From Pestalotiopsis fici W106-1 (taxonomy: Eukaryota > Ascomycota > Sordariomycetes > Amphisphaeriales > Sporocadaceae), in assembly GCF_000516985.1 (NCBI RefSeq), contig NW_006917101.1, forward strand, positions 558,001-622,000: 64,000 nt of DNA, read 5' to 3'. The notes beneath the pieces were generated by a model. The model was not told where the DNA came from. It saw only the letters and a list, made by a program, of their open reading frames with translations, and did not search any database. A program made the position numbers and the translations under genes. Numbering within the stretch: position 1 is the stretch's first letter; every line of letters starts with the position of its first letter. Shown piece after piece: positions 35,638 to 46,744 of this stretch.

Positions 35638-36534
35638 ATGTCTCGAGCCGGTCGCACAAAGGTGGTGGTTGACACCGATATCGGTACGGACCCCGACGAC
35701 TGCCTCGCGCTCGCCTACCTGGCTCTACACCCAGATTGCGATCTCCTGGGCGTCACCATCGTAACCGGCGGTGTTGAGAAGCGCGCTGCGATCGCCGAGG
35801 TTCTGCTACGTGTCTGCGGACGGTCCGATGTCCCGATCCACCTCGGTCGTCGCGAGCCTCTGCTCAAAGGTGATGGCCAGCCCGACGTTCAGAGCTACGA
35901 GTTTGTGCAGCCGCTGGACCATCGAGTGGAATGGCCCGAGAACACGGCCGTGGACTTTTTGCGCCAGACCATTCGCGACAATGCGGGCGAGGTCGTGCTC
36001 CTCACCATTGGGCCCCTCAGCAACGTGGGAACGCTCTTTGCGCTGGACCCCGAGCTGCCGTCGCTGTGCAGAGATATCGTCAGTATGGCCGGCACGTTTT
36101 TCAACCCCGAAAGTCATCTCGAGTGGAATATGCTCTGCGACGAGACGGCTACCGCCATCATGCTCAAGACCCCGCGACCGCGGCACTGGTTCGTCGGCCT
36201 TGACGTCACCCGGCCGTGCACGCTATGGACTGAAGACGTTGAAAAGAGGATCTATAAAGACCTGGGGGATCTAGGTGCCCTAATCCAAACGATTGGCGAC
36301 TGGTGGCTGAAGAAGAAACAGCGCTTCACTTTTCATGACCCCTTGGCGGCGGCCGTCATCTTCCAACCCGACCTTTGTAAATGGAGAAGGGGCAGGGTCG
36401 TGTTAGATCCAAACGATGGAGCGACAGGCTTTGACGAGGGCAAAGGGGACGATATTGTCGCTTACGATGTAGACCCCGATGCCTTTTTTGCGCACTTCTT
36501 TGCAGTTATCAAGAACGCTGATCAAGCCGAGTGA
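35638..36534 (+). CDS. Inosine-uridine preferring nucleoside hydrolase
   Basis: Single exon of 298 residues, close to the usual length of about 310. The diagnostic N-terminal calcium-binding cluster is VDTDIGTDPDDCLAL (residues 11-25). The second part has LLTIGPLSNVGTLFAL, VSMAGTFFNPESHLEWN with the substrate-side Asn, and the conserved HDPLAAAVIF near the C-terminus that completes the metal site. It hydrolyses ribonucleosides to base and ribose in purine and pyrimidine salvage, in the cytosol. The start was chosen at the ATG next to the first conserved strand; an in-frame non-ATG extension upstream has no support. Confidence 0.88.
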   Translation: MSRAGRTKVVVDTDIGTDPDDCLALAYLALHPDCDLLGVTIVTGGVEKRAAIAEVLLRVCGRSDVPIHLGRREPLLKGDGQPDVQSYEFVQPLDHRVEWPENTAVDFLRQTIRDNAGEVVLLTIGPLSNVGTLFALDPELPSLCRDIVSMAGTFFNPESHLEWNMLCDETATAIMLKTPRPRHWFVGLDVTRPCTLWTEDVEKRIYKDLGDLGALIQTIGDWWLKKKQRFTFHDPLAAAVIFQPDLCKWRRGRVVLDPNDGATGFDEGKGDDIVAYDVDPDAFFAHFFAVIKNADQAE

Positions 36535-39432
36535 GAATTCCACATTTTTACTCGCGATCATCACTCACTACCTACTAGCCGGGCTGCTGAGTACCTTAGA
36601 CTGCAGACTGCTAGATAGCTACCCGTCCACCAAATGGGACTGGACTGGACTGGGACTCGACGCCCACACAAATTGAGTCACGACTCAATAAGTTTATGGA
36701 GTTTGTGGCGGGCAGATCCTTCTGCTATATGATTAATGTATGGAGTATACAAAAACGGAAAGATATAGTGCCCAGTGCTGGTTTCAGGGCTTTTGGTGCT
36801 AGTAAGCACTTCTTTCATAGCTTCCTTGCCCCCCAGACCCAAGGGGACTAATCTTGACAAATTCTTTGCATACTCCTATTTGCAACACGTTCTAATCGGG
36901 ACTTCGGAAATGTGTACGATGGCACTATCGTCCCTTGTGAGACCAGCGGATCCTTGCTGCATAGGGGAAACAGACCCGACTTGCTTTATTCGACTCGTGT
37001 TCTGTTTGGCGCTGACTCGTCCAATGTATCGACAAATCAATCCTCATTACTTGTTCTGCGAATCGCACTAAGCGGTTACAATCAAAAGCAAACAATATGT
37101 CTCTGCTGTCTACACTCGGCAGTCGCCAGTTGAGTGACTGCATCAGCCGGACAGTGAGTGAATGCATGGATTAAATTCGATCAGAGCCATGTGCAAATGC
37201 CGGCATCGAGAACCTTGTAGACGAACGGTGAAGCGGCTGGCGCCATTTGACGCGCATCATACGTTCATGAGAGAGCAAACAAAATCTCTGCTTGCTCACG
37301 CGCACAGTCACATATTACCACCACATTTTTTGAGCTTCCTGCCGCGCATCACGTCGAGATTGCCACATGTGGAAACCAGCAAGCTGCAACGCAACGCATA
37401 GGTCTCAGCTCTGCTGCTGCTGCTGCTGCGTAGATTGGGCCACGTAAGTCGAAGTAGCATTGTTATCTCTCTGCCTTTTTTCTCCAACCCGCTGTAGGCG
37501 CGACAGCAACAATGGGGTCTGAAAGGCCAAATGTTCTCTATTATCTCTGGAACCTCTCCTCTCCTCTGCATTGTGCAAGCATCAATATGCGTAAAATTGG
37601 CCGATGAGAATCCGTGGCCCGTAAGGAAGGTTGGTAGGACGGCGAAACAAAATCCATATCCAGGGTATTCTAGATTGTGAGCACAGATGTGCGTATGGAT
37701 CAGGGTAAGGTCAAGATGCGTAAGTGCCAGTCCGTGGCCCATTCCAATAACATGTTAAGCGCGAAGGGAAACGATGCGAAGGGGAGGGGGATTGGATAGG
37801 CGGTTATGCGGTATTAATAAAGATTCGTCCTAAAGCCGAGAGAGCGACGATTTTTTTGTTGTTAGTGGTGACATCTCCGTCTCTAGCAGTGGATACCATA
37901 CCCAAAGAGCTTACGATGCTCGCCCCGTCTCGAGCGCCACCCCGTCCGTTGCTCGCTCCCCCGCTCCACAAGAAGAAAAAAGATTCCTGTGTAGAAGCCA
38001 ACAATCAGAAGGATTTCGTTGAGAACTTCCAAATCTGGAGGGGCAAAAGTGTATCTATCAATCTGTTGCCAATGCCAAGTCTAAATCCTATCCACAGTCC
38101 AGATTTACAATCTCGCGAGATCCCTTCCCCCCCAAGATGAGAAAGAGAGAAACCCTGCATATGCTGGACATTAGCGCAAAGGGGGAGCCTCATGTCTTGG
38201 CGGGTTTGTGAAGCATTTTCTGGAAATTCTGGCTGTCGGGGCAAACACGTTGTGTTGTGTGCTGCAACGGTCGATCTGCGGCGACACTGGAGCGTCGTGC
38301 ATCTTGACACGTCTTGGTAAAAGCTTGGGAAGCTTGTCTGTCTGCACCGAGTCCACGCTCTGGCACGCATATTATGGGACGGTAGGTAGTAGAGGACCCA
38401 GAAGCCAAGCAGTGATCAGTGGCCAAGAAAAGGTGGCTGCTTGGCCAGCAAGCAAAAAAGACAGTGCTTAGGTATGTAGCCCAGAGACCGTTGGATCTAC
38501 TCGCTGGAGTGCGTACTGTGTAGTGTGTAGTAGTTGGCTTCCATCTGTGCACACTGCACCGGCTGTCTACTAGTTTCGTGACGTACCTTTATTTTGTGCA
38601 CCTTTCAATGACACGTTCTTTTGACTCTTGAGTACGAGGTGGATTGGGGCCCCCCTGGCAAGCCTGGGACGATTTGCCAGCCGACCTCGCCCTGGGCCAG
38701 GAGCTTGGGAGTCAAGTCCTGAGGAATTTTGTCACTCACACCAAGGATTTCCGGATTTCTAAAGGCGCTAGATGCCCGCGGCCGTGACACCGCTTTGCTC
38801 GCTAGGCCGCAAGTCGTTGCGGAGAGCGGAGCCCGGACCCATCGAGCCACAGGGGGCCCCGCCGAGAAAACACCGACATCTTGCATGCTCTGGGTCACTA
38901 ACGAGACTAATCAGCCGTGCCTGATTTGAGCGCGTTTTGCTGCCCTCGCATTGCTGGGTCGCGCCGAGTCTGGGGGAACAAGGTAATGAGACCAGTTAGT
39001 CGGCCACGGGGTCCATAGCAGATGGCTCGCGGCCCACTTCTCAGGACCGGGTTCTCCGTGGGAACGTTTCTCCCCACGATGACTGACCGACCTGACATCA
39101 GCGCGGGGTCCTCCGAACACGCTTTCTAGTGGGTGGTTTGTGTTGCGTACGAAGTACGGTCGGTCGGTGGGTGGGTGCTATCTGCCGTAGTATCCCCAGG
39201 GCAGGGCTGGGGCTGGCAAAAAAAGGATGGACGGGTTTTGGTTAATCAGCTGGTGGTGTGGAATTCAGCAATGATGTGGTCGAAAAGGGAAGAAGAGGGG
39301 CAATTGGCCTTTGTGAGCCCGAGTAGTATTCATATTTAAAGGTCTCCCAGCTTTGCTACCTTTGCAATGTCCCCGTGAAAGACCAGCCCAATTCATCTCT
39401 TCCCGGAACTCTCTTCGAACCCTTTCGTAAAG
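36535..39432. other. Long intergenic region
   Basis: Almost 2.9 kb without a supportable gene. It contains a (CTG)6 microsatellite at 37411-37428. The right end carries a TATTTAAA motif at 39333-39340, about 95 bp before the next start, that could be the TATA box of the following transporter gene. Confidence 0.45.
39333..39340 (+). promoter_or_regulatory. Possible TATA box of sugar transporter
   Basis: TATTTAAA about 93 bp upstream of the start codon, followed by a C/T-rich leader. Position and sequence fit, but nothing else supports it. Confidence 0.35.
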
Positions 39433-41141
39433 ATGCCCGGTACTCCCTTTGGCGCCACCGGCTCGGCCCTGGCCAAGCTCCAGCTCGCTCTCATTGTCGC
39501 TCCGTCCTTCATCTTGTTTGGTTACAACCAGGCAGGTATTGGTGGTCTTCTATCAGAAGAGGATTGGGTCAAGACATTCCCCCAAATCGATACAGTCAAC
39601 TATACTGGCGCTACAAAGAGCAAACACAGCACCATCCAGGGTGTTGTCGTTGCCGTCTTTGTTATTGGTGCCCTTTTCGGTGCTCTGTCCTGCTCCTACA
39701 CTGGTAACGCCTTTGGTCGCCGTAATGTCATTTGCGCTGGTAAGCATAATTTTCAAGACACATTTCAATACTTTTTCATTCTCTAACATTATCCAAAGGT
39801 GGTATCTTTACCCTGATCGGTTCCATTCTCGAAGCATCCTCCTTTGGTCTCGCTCAATTCATCGTCGGCCGCATCATTCTTGGCGGTGGTGTTGGCCAAT
39901 TGAGCTCCATCGTCCCCGTCTGGCTTTCCGAGACGTCAAGCTCCGTCAACCGAGGTCGCCAGGTCGTCCTGACCGGCTTGTTTATTTGTGTGGGATATGT
40001 CCTCGAGTCGTGGATCAACTTGGGTTTCTATGAGTTCAAGACTGGACCTGTGACCTGGCGCCCGCCGATTGCCATCTCCATTGTTTTCTCCTTGATCCTG
40101 ATTGGATCCATCTACTTCTTCCCCGAGTCTCCTCGATGGCTCGTGCTGAAGAACCGTAGCGACCAGGCCCGCTCCGTTGTTGCCGCCCTCCGTGGTCTCC
40201 CAGAGGATTCGGTCGAGGTCCAAGCCGAGGTCACTGGAATTGAGTTCTCGCTCGAGGAGACTGCCGGAGCCTCCATGAAATTTACGGACATGCTGAAGAT
40301 GGGCGAAGAGAAGCTACTATACCGCTTCCTGCTTTGTCTCCTCCTTCAGTTCTATCAGCAAATGTCGGGCAGCAACCTCGTCAGCGTGTACGCCCCTATC
40401 CTATTTCAAAACAACCTTGGACTCGGGCAAGAGACAAGTAAGGCTTTGGCGGGTGGAGCGCTCACCTGGAAGATGTTATCTTCCTTCATTGCCTTCTTCA
40501 CTATTGATCGCCTGGGTCGCCGTGCTGTCTTCATCATTTCGGGAGTCGGCATGTCTTGTTGCATGATGTCTCTGGCCATTACAACGTCATTCCCGACGTC
40601 CAACAAGGCCGCACAAATCGCAGCTGGATGCTTCATCTATCTGTATAACACCTTTGTCCCCATTGGCTTCTTGGGTGCCAACTTCCTGTATTGCACAGAG
40701 ATTGCGCCTCTCAAGATGCGTATGGCCATGAGCTCGATTTCCACCGCCAACCACTGGCTCTGGAACTTTGTAGTTGCCCTCGGTAAGTAAACCTGTCTAT
40801 AACATCTGGAAAAATTCTTTTGGGAATTTTTTTCTGAAAGAGTTTCCGAAAATTTGTTGAAAAGAATTGATTGCTAATATTCCGACTTAGTGACGCCCGT
40901 CGCCCTGGATACGATCGGATGGCAGTATTACATCGTCTTTTGCGTGATCGCCGCCATGATCCCTCTTTCGGTCTACTTCCTTTTCCCGGAAACCATGGGC
41001 CGCAACCTTGAAGAGATCGATTTGATGTTCAAGGAGTCGCCCTCACCCTGGGCAACCGTGCGTTTTGCAAAGACTCGTCCGGTAGCACTCCCTCAGGAGT
41101 TTGCCGAAAAGGGAGACGCAAAGTCGACTCATCTCGAGTAG
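39433..41141 (+). CDS. MFS sugar transporter (hexose/general alpha-glucoside type)
   Basis: Three exons (39433-39739, 39799-40782, 40891-41141) encode 513 residues. Sugar-porter signatures are FGYNQAGIGGLL in helix 1, GNAFGRRNVI between helices 2 and 3, the FIVGRIILGGGVGQLSSIVPVWLSE segment in helices 4-5 (GR and PxxxSE pattern), PESPRWLVLKNR, the QQMSGSN helix 7 motif, DRLGRRAV, and PETMGRNLEEID at the end. Twelve helices are expected in the plasma membrane, and both termini are hydrophilic. It differs clearly from the permease at 14.7 kb, so the two are paralogues rather than a recent duplication. Sugar preference cannot be read from the sequence. Confidence 0.9.
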
Positions 41142-41732
41142 GAAATAGACAAAAGCGATGGGGATCTTTTTAATGATTGATATGACGCATAGTTAAGCGA
41201 TAGATACATAATGATGAACAATGACATGGAGTCATCTTTACTTCAACCCTAAGCTTCCAGACAAAGTTGGAAACACTAGAACTTGCGTGATAGCATAAGG
41301 GAGCATGCGTATAGACTGTTCTGTGCTCTCAAATTTCTTGTATCGACAACTCTGACAGACGTGATTATTATAATTATATAATAGTCCCACTTGGGACTGT
41401 CAGCCAATTAAATCCCCGCCCCTTTTCCCTATACAAGTCACTGGCGCACCCACTCCAACTTATGCAGTCGGCTTGCACCTTCCTTCCTAATAAAGCCTTT
41501 TAGTATCGAAATTTTTCATGTTTTATTTTCTGAGAGAATTTTGTCAATTCGTCTATTGAGGCGAATTAATTTGTAGAATTCCGGTTGCATTATTACAACT
41601 GGATCTGAGTCGAATCCTATCCTTTTACCATGTGAATATGCGCTCGCGTCGCCGAATGATACAGTTCGAAGACAGTACATTATCAGGAGAGTGCAGTGTC
41701 CTTTCCAATGCACTTGGCATCCGTTGCCTGTA
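41142..41732. other. Intergenic, convergent 3' ends
   Basis: AT-rich spacer between the transporter and the next minus-strand frame. No gene seen. Confidence 0.5.
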
Positions 41733-42416
41733 TCAAGTCATGGTATCCTTGTCGTTGTCATCATCTTCATCATCTTCTTGCTGGTTATCGTCGTCAACGT
41801 CAGCAAAGTCAGCATCATGATCATCCAGAGCAGGAAGGCAATCCCCGAGGGCCCCTGAAGTGGCCTCTCTTTCCTCCGTGGTGGTTTCAGCGTCGTCAAG
41901 GATAGCCTGCAAGTCTTCTTCGTCTAGCGTGTCATCTTCTCCCACAGAGCTCTTCGTGATCCTCATCATGATGCTGTCCAACAACTCATGAGTATGAGAT
42001 TCATTATGCACATCTTGCACTGGGCCATCGATGGCATATCCATTAAAGGCATACCCATCAACGGCATAATCATCAATGGCGAATGGTACAAAGGGAGGAT
42101 CGGGCTTAGAGGGCTTGCTTGTCCGGAGACTCCCTCTCATACTCTCCTTCGGCGGGGGATTTGCCAAGAGACTGAGGACAGAGGAGGTATCTTGGACTGG
42201 CTGGGCAGCCTTGGCACGCTTTGGCTTTGACTTGTTCTCAGGGGAGGCAGCACGCTTGCGCTTCGACGACCGAGACTCTGGGATCTCTGGGGTCAGGATA
42301 TCATCACTGAGGGCAGTTTTGGAATCCCGGCCACTGGACCGACGGCGAGCGAGAAATGACGGATGGATAGGGGAATCTGGAATATATTCCCTATCCTCAT
42401 CAGAGGACGAATCCAA
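41733..42416 (-). CDS. Acidic low-complexity hypothetical protein, probably nuclear
   Basis: Open frame of 227 residues starting MDSSSDEDREYIPDSP. It has two basic clusters (SSKRKRAASPENKSKPKRAK) that would act as a nuclear signal, and a short tandem motif DDYAVDGYAFNGYAIDG. A predicted helix with LDEEDLQAILDDAETTTEER follows, then an Asp-only tail (DDDNQQEDDEDDDND). No known domain. It lies beside the scaffold gap and the repeat compartment, so it may be a gene of an accessory region or a fragment of a larger gene whose upstream part is missing. Confidence 0.5.
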   Translation of the reverse strand: MDSSSDEDREYIPDSPIHPSFLARRRSSGRDSKTALSDDILTPEIPESRSSKRKRAASPENKSKPKRAKAAQPVQDTSSVLSLLANPPPKESMRGSLRTSKPSKPDPPFVPFAIDDYAVDGYAFNGYAIDGPVQDVHNESHTHELLDSIMMRITKSSVGEDDTLDEEDLQAILDDAETTTEEREATSGALGDCLPALDDHDADFADVDDDNQQEDDEDDDNDKDTMT

Positions 42417-43050
42417 GTGCTTTGTCGACTATGCTTTTATATTAAAAAGGATTGTGGCCACGGGTTTGAAATATAATATCGTCGCAGAATCACTACTTTT
42501 TCACAATCGGATACGCGTACGAAGAAGACAGAAACGAAAAAGAGAAGAAAGAGAGAGAAAAAGAAGAAANNNNNNNNNNNNNNNNNNNNNNNNNNNNNNN
42601 NNNNNNNNNNNNNNNNNNNNNNNNNNNNNNNNNNNNNNNNNNNNNNNNNNNNNNNNNNNNNNNNNNNNNAGGAAAAAAAAGAGGGAAGAGAAAAAGAAAA
42701 AGAAGGAGGGGAAAAGCATTATAGAATCTTAATACGTTAAAAAGAAATATATTCTTCCAGGTTCCTTTTTATTATAATCGATAATTATGGTTTTAACTGC
42801 TCCTTCTATAAGTTGGTTTTATACCCCAGCCGAGAATAAAATCGGATACAGATCTGCGTATCGTACAAAGTACCACCCATCATATTAACTAAACAAATAA
42901 CAAGCCAAAATATCAAGAAAATAAGGAATGAACTGCAATTGGGAAGCTCTTCGACATAAGGAAAACCAGGTATTCAATACTGTCGTCGGGATCCTAGTGG
43001 CTTACAGTGCAAAGATGAGAACAACACACGATGCAAGCAACATCATTTAC
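42417..43050. other. AT-rich intergenic with polypurine flank and scaffold gap
   Basis: The strand is almost pure A/G from about 42528 to the gap and again after it to 42720. It then becomes AT-rich. No gene seen. Confidence 0.6.
42570..42669. other. Assembly gap (100 N)
   Basis: Exactly 100 N, a conventional placeholder for a gap of unknown size. Both flanks are A/G-only simple sequence, which explains the failed assembly. Confidence 0.99.
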
Positions 43051-43511
43051 TTATGCTCTGCTTAGATTTGGCTGGTCCTCATCATCGCTCCAGGTTATTT
43101 CGTCCTCGTCCATTGGGGAGGCCTGTCTTGTGGGGAAAGCCGTGGAGGGAGGGAGCTCTACGGACGCGGCCAGGGCCAGCTGTGCTTGGATCTCCTCTGT
43201 TGTTGGGTTGCGGCCGGGAGGGGGGTAAGGGGGGAGGGGGTCCCCGCCGGCGACAGGCTGTGCATCGGGCTGCACCTCGGCCTGCACCTCGGCCTGGACC
43301 TGGACCTGCGATCCGGCTTGTGTCTGTTGCTGCTGTTGCTGCTTGCTGCGCTGTTGGCGCTTCTTCTTCTTGCGCTCCTAGTATGATTATATGAGAAAGA
43401 GTCGAAACCTCAAATGCTATGCCGAAACTTACATTGCGCTTCTGTTGACGCTGAGATACTTTAAGTAAAGTCTGCAGCTCAACGGTCAGAATTGCGGAAT
43501 TAGCAGCCTAG
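43051..43511 (-). CDS. Gln/Lys-rich C-terminal protein fragment, possibly transposon-derived
   Basis: Two parts join across a GTAAGT...CTAG intron (43378-43432). The upstream part reads SAILTVELQTLLKVSQRQQKRN. The downstream part begins ERKKKKRQQRSKQQQQQQTQ and continues with QVQVQAEVQAEVQ repeats, a Pro-rich PLPPYPPPGRNP, a helix EEIQAQLALAAS and an acidic end DEDEITWSDDEDQ. A coiled, basic then acidic tail like this is common at the C-terminus of fungal DDE transposases and of some nuclear proteins. No upstream exon or start could be found, so it is probably a fragment. Confidence 0.35.
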
Positions 43512-43736
43512 AATTTTAGTGTTCCTGCCTCCTCGGTGTATCACATAGTAATGCTCCTTCCTTCAATTGCAATGAGCACACTGCAGGGTACACGAATCCG
43601 GCAAAGCACTATATATGTGTCTATAGAGTACGGTACTCTAAATGATTCAAGGACAAGCTTCTGATATTGGCGATTCGTCCGTATCACTTGAGTGTTGTTT
43701 GCATAGATGTCGATGCTTGGAATCAATAAACCTATC

Positions 43737-44523
43737 TTATGGATTCTTGCACGGGCTCCCATCTATGGAACGTGAAAGCTCCCTTGCAGCCATGATGATG
43801 TGTTGCCTCGCATGAAAGATATGTTGTTGGATGACGGGCTGGGAGGTCGGGGCACGGTATGGGTTTACCATATCGACATGGCCATCGTAGCGCATCGGGG
43901 CATCCCGCATTCCTGGCTCACCTATTCGAGCCTGCAGTTTAGGTCTCGTTGGACCAACCCAAATCAGCCATGTCTGTCCATGGTTGATCATGGCCTGACG
44001 GAAGCCCCGGTGGAATCGACCGAGGCCAATGGTATACATCCCCACGATGTCGTATAAGGTGGGCATAGAGCGAGAGTCAGCCTATCCATGGTAAACTCAG
44101 GACTTTGAAAGAGGGTGTCTCATATCGTGAATGAGATGGCAGTTCTGGCGGATGTTCTTGATCAAGTGCCCGGGGAGACTGAGGTATCGAGTAACAATTC
44201 CCAAAATCTCCTCGCACAAGGCGTCTGTAGGCGCGTACGTCCTCACCATTCTCCGCACAACGCTGGCTCTCAGGCTTCAAGAATCTGATTGGGGTGATAA
44301 CCTCTGTTCCCATGATGTTATGACCATAGTTGCGACCGTCTGCAGTATTGGATTGGACATGGCCGTCCTGGATCTGTGGCCACTGAGGGAAGGTGACCTT
44401 GTTTGCGATCCAGGTGCCCAGGTTCAGTACCGGTCTTGCCTTCTCCCTCTCAGTTACGTCAAATCGCATAATGGCGCGAACACTCATTCCCGAGATAGTA
44501 TCGACGTCGGGATAGTGGTGCAA
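43737..44523 (-). pseudogene. Unknown repeat family, copy E (divergent, broken)
   Basis: The minus strand follows most of the family: FPQWPQIQDGHVQSNTADG, GTEVITPIRFLKPES, NGEDVRAYRRL, then, after a one-base frame change near 44200, LSLPGHLIKNIRQNC and two stops. MPTLYDIVGMYTIGLGRFH and HGQTWLIWVG complete it. Each block aligns with copy A at 45.8-46.7 kb, but identity is lower than among the other copies, so this is a separate subfamily. The reading frame is disrupted and no protein can be made. Confidence 0.65.
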
Positions 44524-44636
44524 GGAGAGATAAATCAGGTGGGGAGGGTGATCGATTGCAGCGCCAATTTCTAGTGCGATTGCTCTGGTGAAATCAGGAA
44601 CGGCTTGGGTCCTCTCCCTGTCATTGGCCCAACCAT

Positions 44637-44875
44637 TGACTAACGTTACTATCCCCGTAAAGCACTTGAGATCCTAGAGGGATAGATAGGTCTTTATAGC
44701 TAAAGATTTCCGCGAATACCGCCATATCACCAACGAGATTTTAGACGCCGTTGCCGACCACCTCGACTTGCCCGACCTGATGGTCGAGAATATGCGACTA
44801 AATTGCATCGAAGTTTACGACATGACCAGACCCCCGTCAAAAAACCCGGTGTATCGACGTTGGCAGGAGTATGGA
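44637..44875 (+). pseudogene. Unknown repeat family, copy C (internal piece)
   Basis: The plus strand carries the middle of the family: NVTIPVKHL, then DFREYRHITNEILDAV, LPDLMVENMRLNC and EVYDMTRPPSKNPVYRRWQEYG. It stops at about 44875, where the opposite strand begins the N-terminal part of copy B. It shares decayed positions with copy D, such as the GGGATAGATAGGTCTTTATA string, so C and D derive from one decayed source. Confidence 0.7.
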
Positions 44876-44876
44876 A

Positions 44877-45215
44877 GTTTCCCGTATTACTACGGACTCT
44901 TCCCTGGGGAACCTGGGGCCACTCGAGAAAGGCAATTCGAAAAGCGACAAAGTCGCCGGGCATCAGGATCGATCGTCGCTTATCACGCTTATACTGCGCA
45001 ATTATCTCGTAGGTTCCTAGTCGAATTCTGTCGTAAACCAGGACTTCCGGGTGTTTGTTAAAGGAAAAATAGATAATGCGAGGTTCGACCTCCAGGGCTG
45101 CTGCTAGTGTATTGGCAACATCCTGCAGACCTTCATCGTCTGCATGCTGGTTTTCGCGACGGAGTGCCTCGATCTCATCTAGAATGCCCTGGATATCTGC
45201 GCGACGAACTGCCAT
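44877..45215 (-). pseudogene. Unknown repeat family, copy B (N-terminal piece)
   Basis: The minus strand begins MAVRRADIQGILDEIEAL, a helix likely to form a coiled coil. It continues ENQHADDEGLQ, ALEVEPRIIYFSFNKHPEV, LGTYEIIAQYKRDKRRSILM and FLEWPQVPQGRVRSNTGN, where homology ends. It shows the family's N-terminus. It is joined tail-to-tail to copy C in inverted orientation. Confidence 0.65.
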
Positions 45216-45230
45216 ATCTGTAGTCACCAA

Positions 45231-45756
45231 TGGTGTCTGGGAAAAGGTGTAGCAAGTATAGTAGCAGCGGTAATGGTTTGTGAAATTCCTGGGACTCCTC
45301 TAAGTTGTCAGTGTCAAGATAAGAGAAGAGTTAGGAATAGATGGGAGGTTCCCAATGAAGTTGAGGGTGTCGAAAGGAAAGAAGCTGGTTAAGGTGGCCC
45401 AAAAGGGATTAAATTAACCTCTATCGTATTAAATAATACTAATAATTGCAGGAAGGGAACAATCGTCAACATGGAAAGAACAGAAGTTCAAACAATCGAC
45501 CGTATAATCAGTATACCATAGGCGATTCATTGCGAGCACTCCGAACGTATCTACCTTTGGCCGAATGCTAGAGCTAGATATAAACAGCTGCCCGAAGGCC
45601 GTTCTTTCCTTAACCCATAAAACCCCCGCCACCCGGCCATCTTCACCCACCAGAGGCCTGAGGCGACCCGAGGGTCTCATTCCCCACCCAAATCACGAAA
45701 GAAAAACCCATTGCATCCAGTTTGTATCCCATACTTCTGTAGGCTTCCCAGTTGGC
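45231..45756. other. Intergenic within repeat compartment
   Basis: AT-rich, no gene seen. It separates the divergent copies B and A. Confidence 0.45.
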
Positions 45757-46744
45757 TTATTGCGGACCGAACATTCGGCCCATAAGGCCGCGGGGAGGTA
45801 CTCCTTCAGGAGGACCAGCATGCTAATAATCTGGGATTACAGAACCTTTCGGGAACCCTAACCGCAGCTTTAGATCTCGAGCCTCGCGTCGTCCACTTTT
45901 CTTTCGCAGAGCACCCAGAGGTTTCAATTTATAATGGCATCCGTATAGAGACTTACGAAGCAATCGCTCGATATAAGCGGGACTTAAAGCGACCCATATT
46001 AATGACGGGAGCTATCATCGCTTCTCGAATTGCCTTTCCCGAGTGGCCTCAGGTTCCCCAGGGAACAGTCCGTACTAATACGGGAAACCCTCGGCTGTAC
46101 CGCCTCAACTTGTGGGAAACCAACGTGACTATCCGGTGAAGCACTTGAGATCCGAACGGGACAGACAAGTCAATACAGCCGAAGACATCCGCGAATACCG
46201 CAACCTCGCCAATCAGATCCTTGATGCCGTTGCCGGTCACTTGACTTTACCCAACCTGATGATTGAGAACATCCGACAAAACTGTATCGAAATCTATGAC
46301 ATGACCCGACCCCCCTCAAAGAACCCCGTCTACCGCCGCTGGCAGGAGTACGGTGCGGCCCCGACCCTTCACGATGCAGTCGGCATGTACTCGATCGGCT
46401 TAGGAAGATTCCATCCCCGATTCAAGGAGGCACTACGCCAGCACGGCCAACTGTGGCTCATCTGGTCGGGTGGTATGCGACCCATCCTCGGTCCCCGCCA
46501 TGGCAATATTCGTGCACATGATGCAGCCATAAGGCCTACTGGCCAGATTGACCCAGTTATCCCCTACAAACCGCCTCACAGAGACTCCCGTATTGCCATG
46601 CAGGAGGCATACGGTGACCGATTTGGACACTTGTATAACGATAATCCGGCCATTCATCGCCAACTGGAACGGATCGATGAGGTCGTTGAGGCCAGTCAAG
46701 CACGTGGCCAGCTGATTCCCGCTGTGCGTTACCAGAAGAACTGA
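45757..46744 (+). pseudogene. Unknown repeat family, copy A (most complete)
   Basis: Nearly full-length member. From about 45800 the frame reads LLQEDQHANNLGLQNL and LDLEPRVVHFSFAEHPEV, IETYEAIARYKRDLKRPI, FPEWPQVPQGTVRTNTGN. A one-base loss near 46132 then shifts the frame. The second part is open for about 200 residues to the stop at 46744: REYRNLANQILDAV, NIRQNCIEIYDMTRPPSKN, GMYSIGLGRFHPRF, WLIWSGGMRPILGPRHGN, YGDRFGHLYNDN, QLIPAVRY. Copies C and D keep the missing base. I do not recognise the family, and no catalytic motif or membrane segment stands out. The long second frame could conceivably still be expressed, but the N-terminus is also damaged. Confidence 0.65.

Noticed and set aside
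42501..42732. Frames crossing the N-run
   Set aside because: They span the assembly gap and consist of polypurine repeats.
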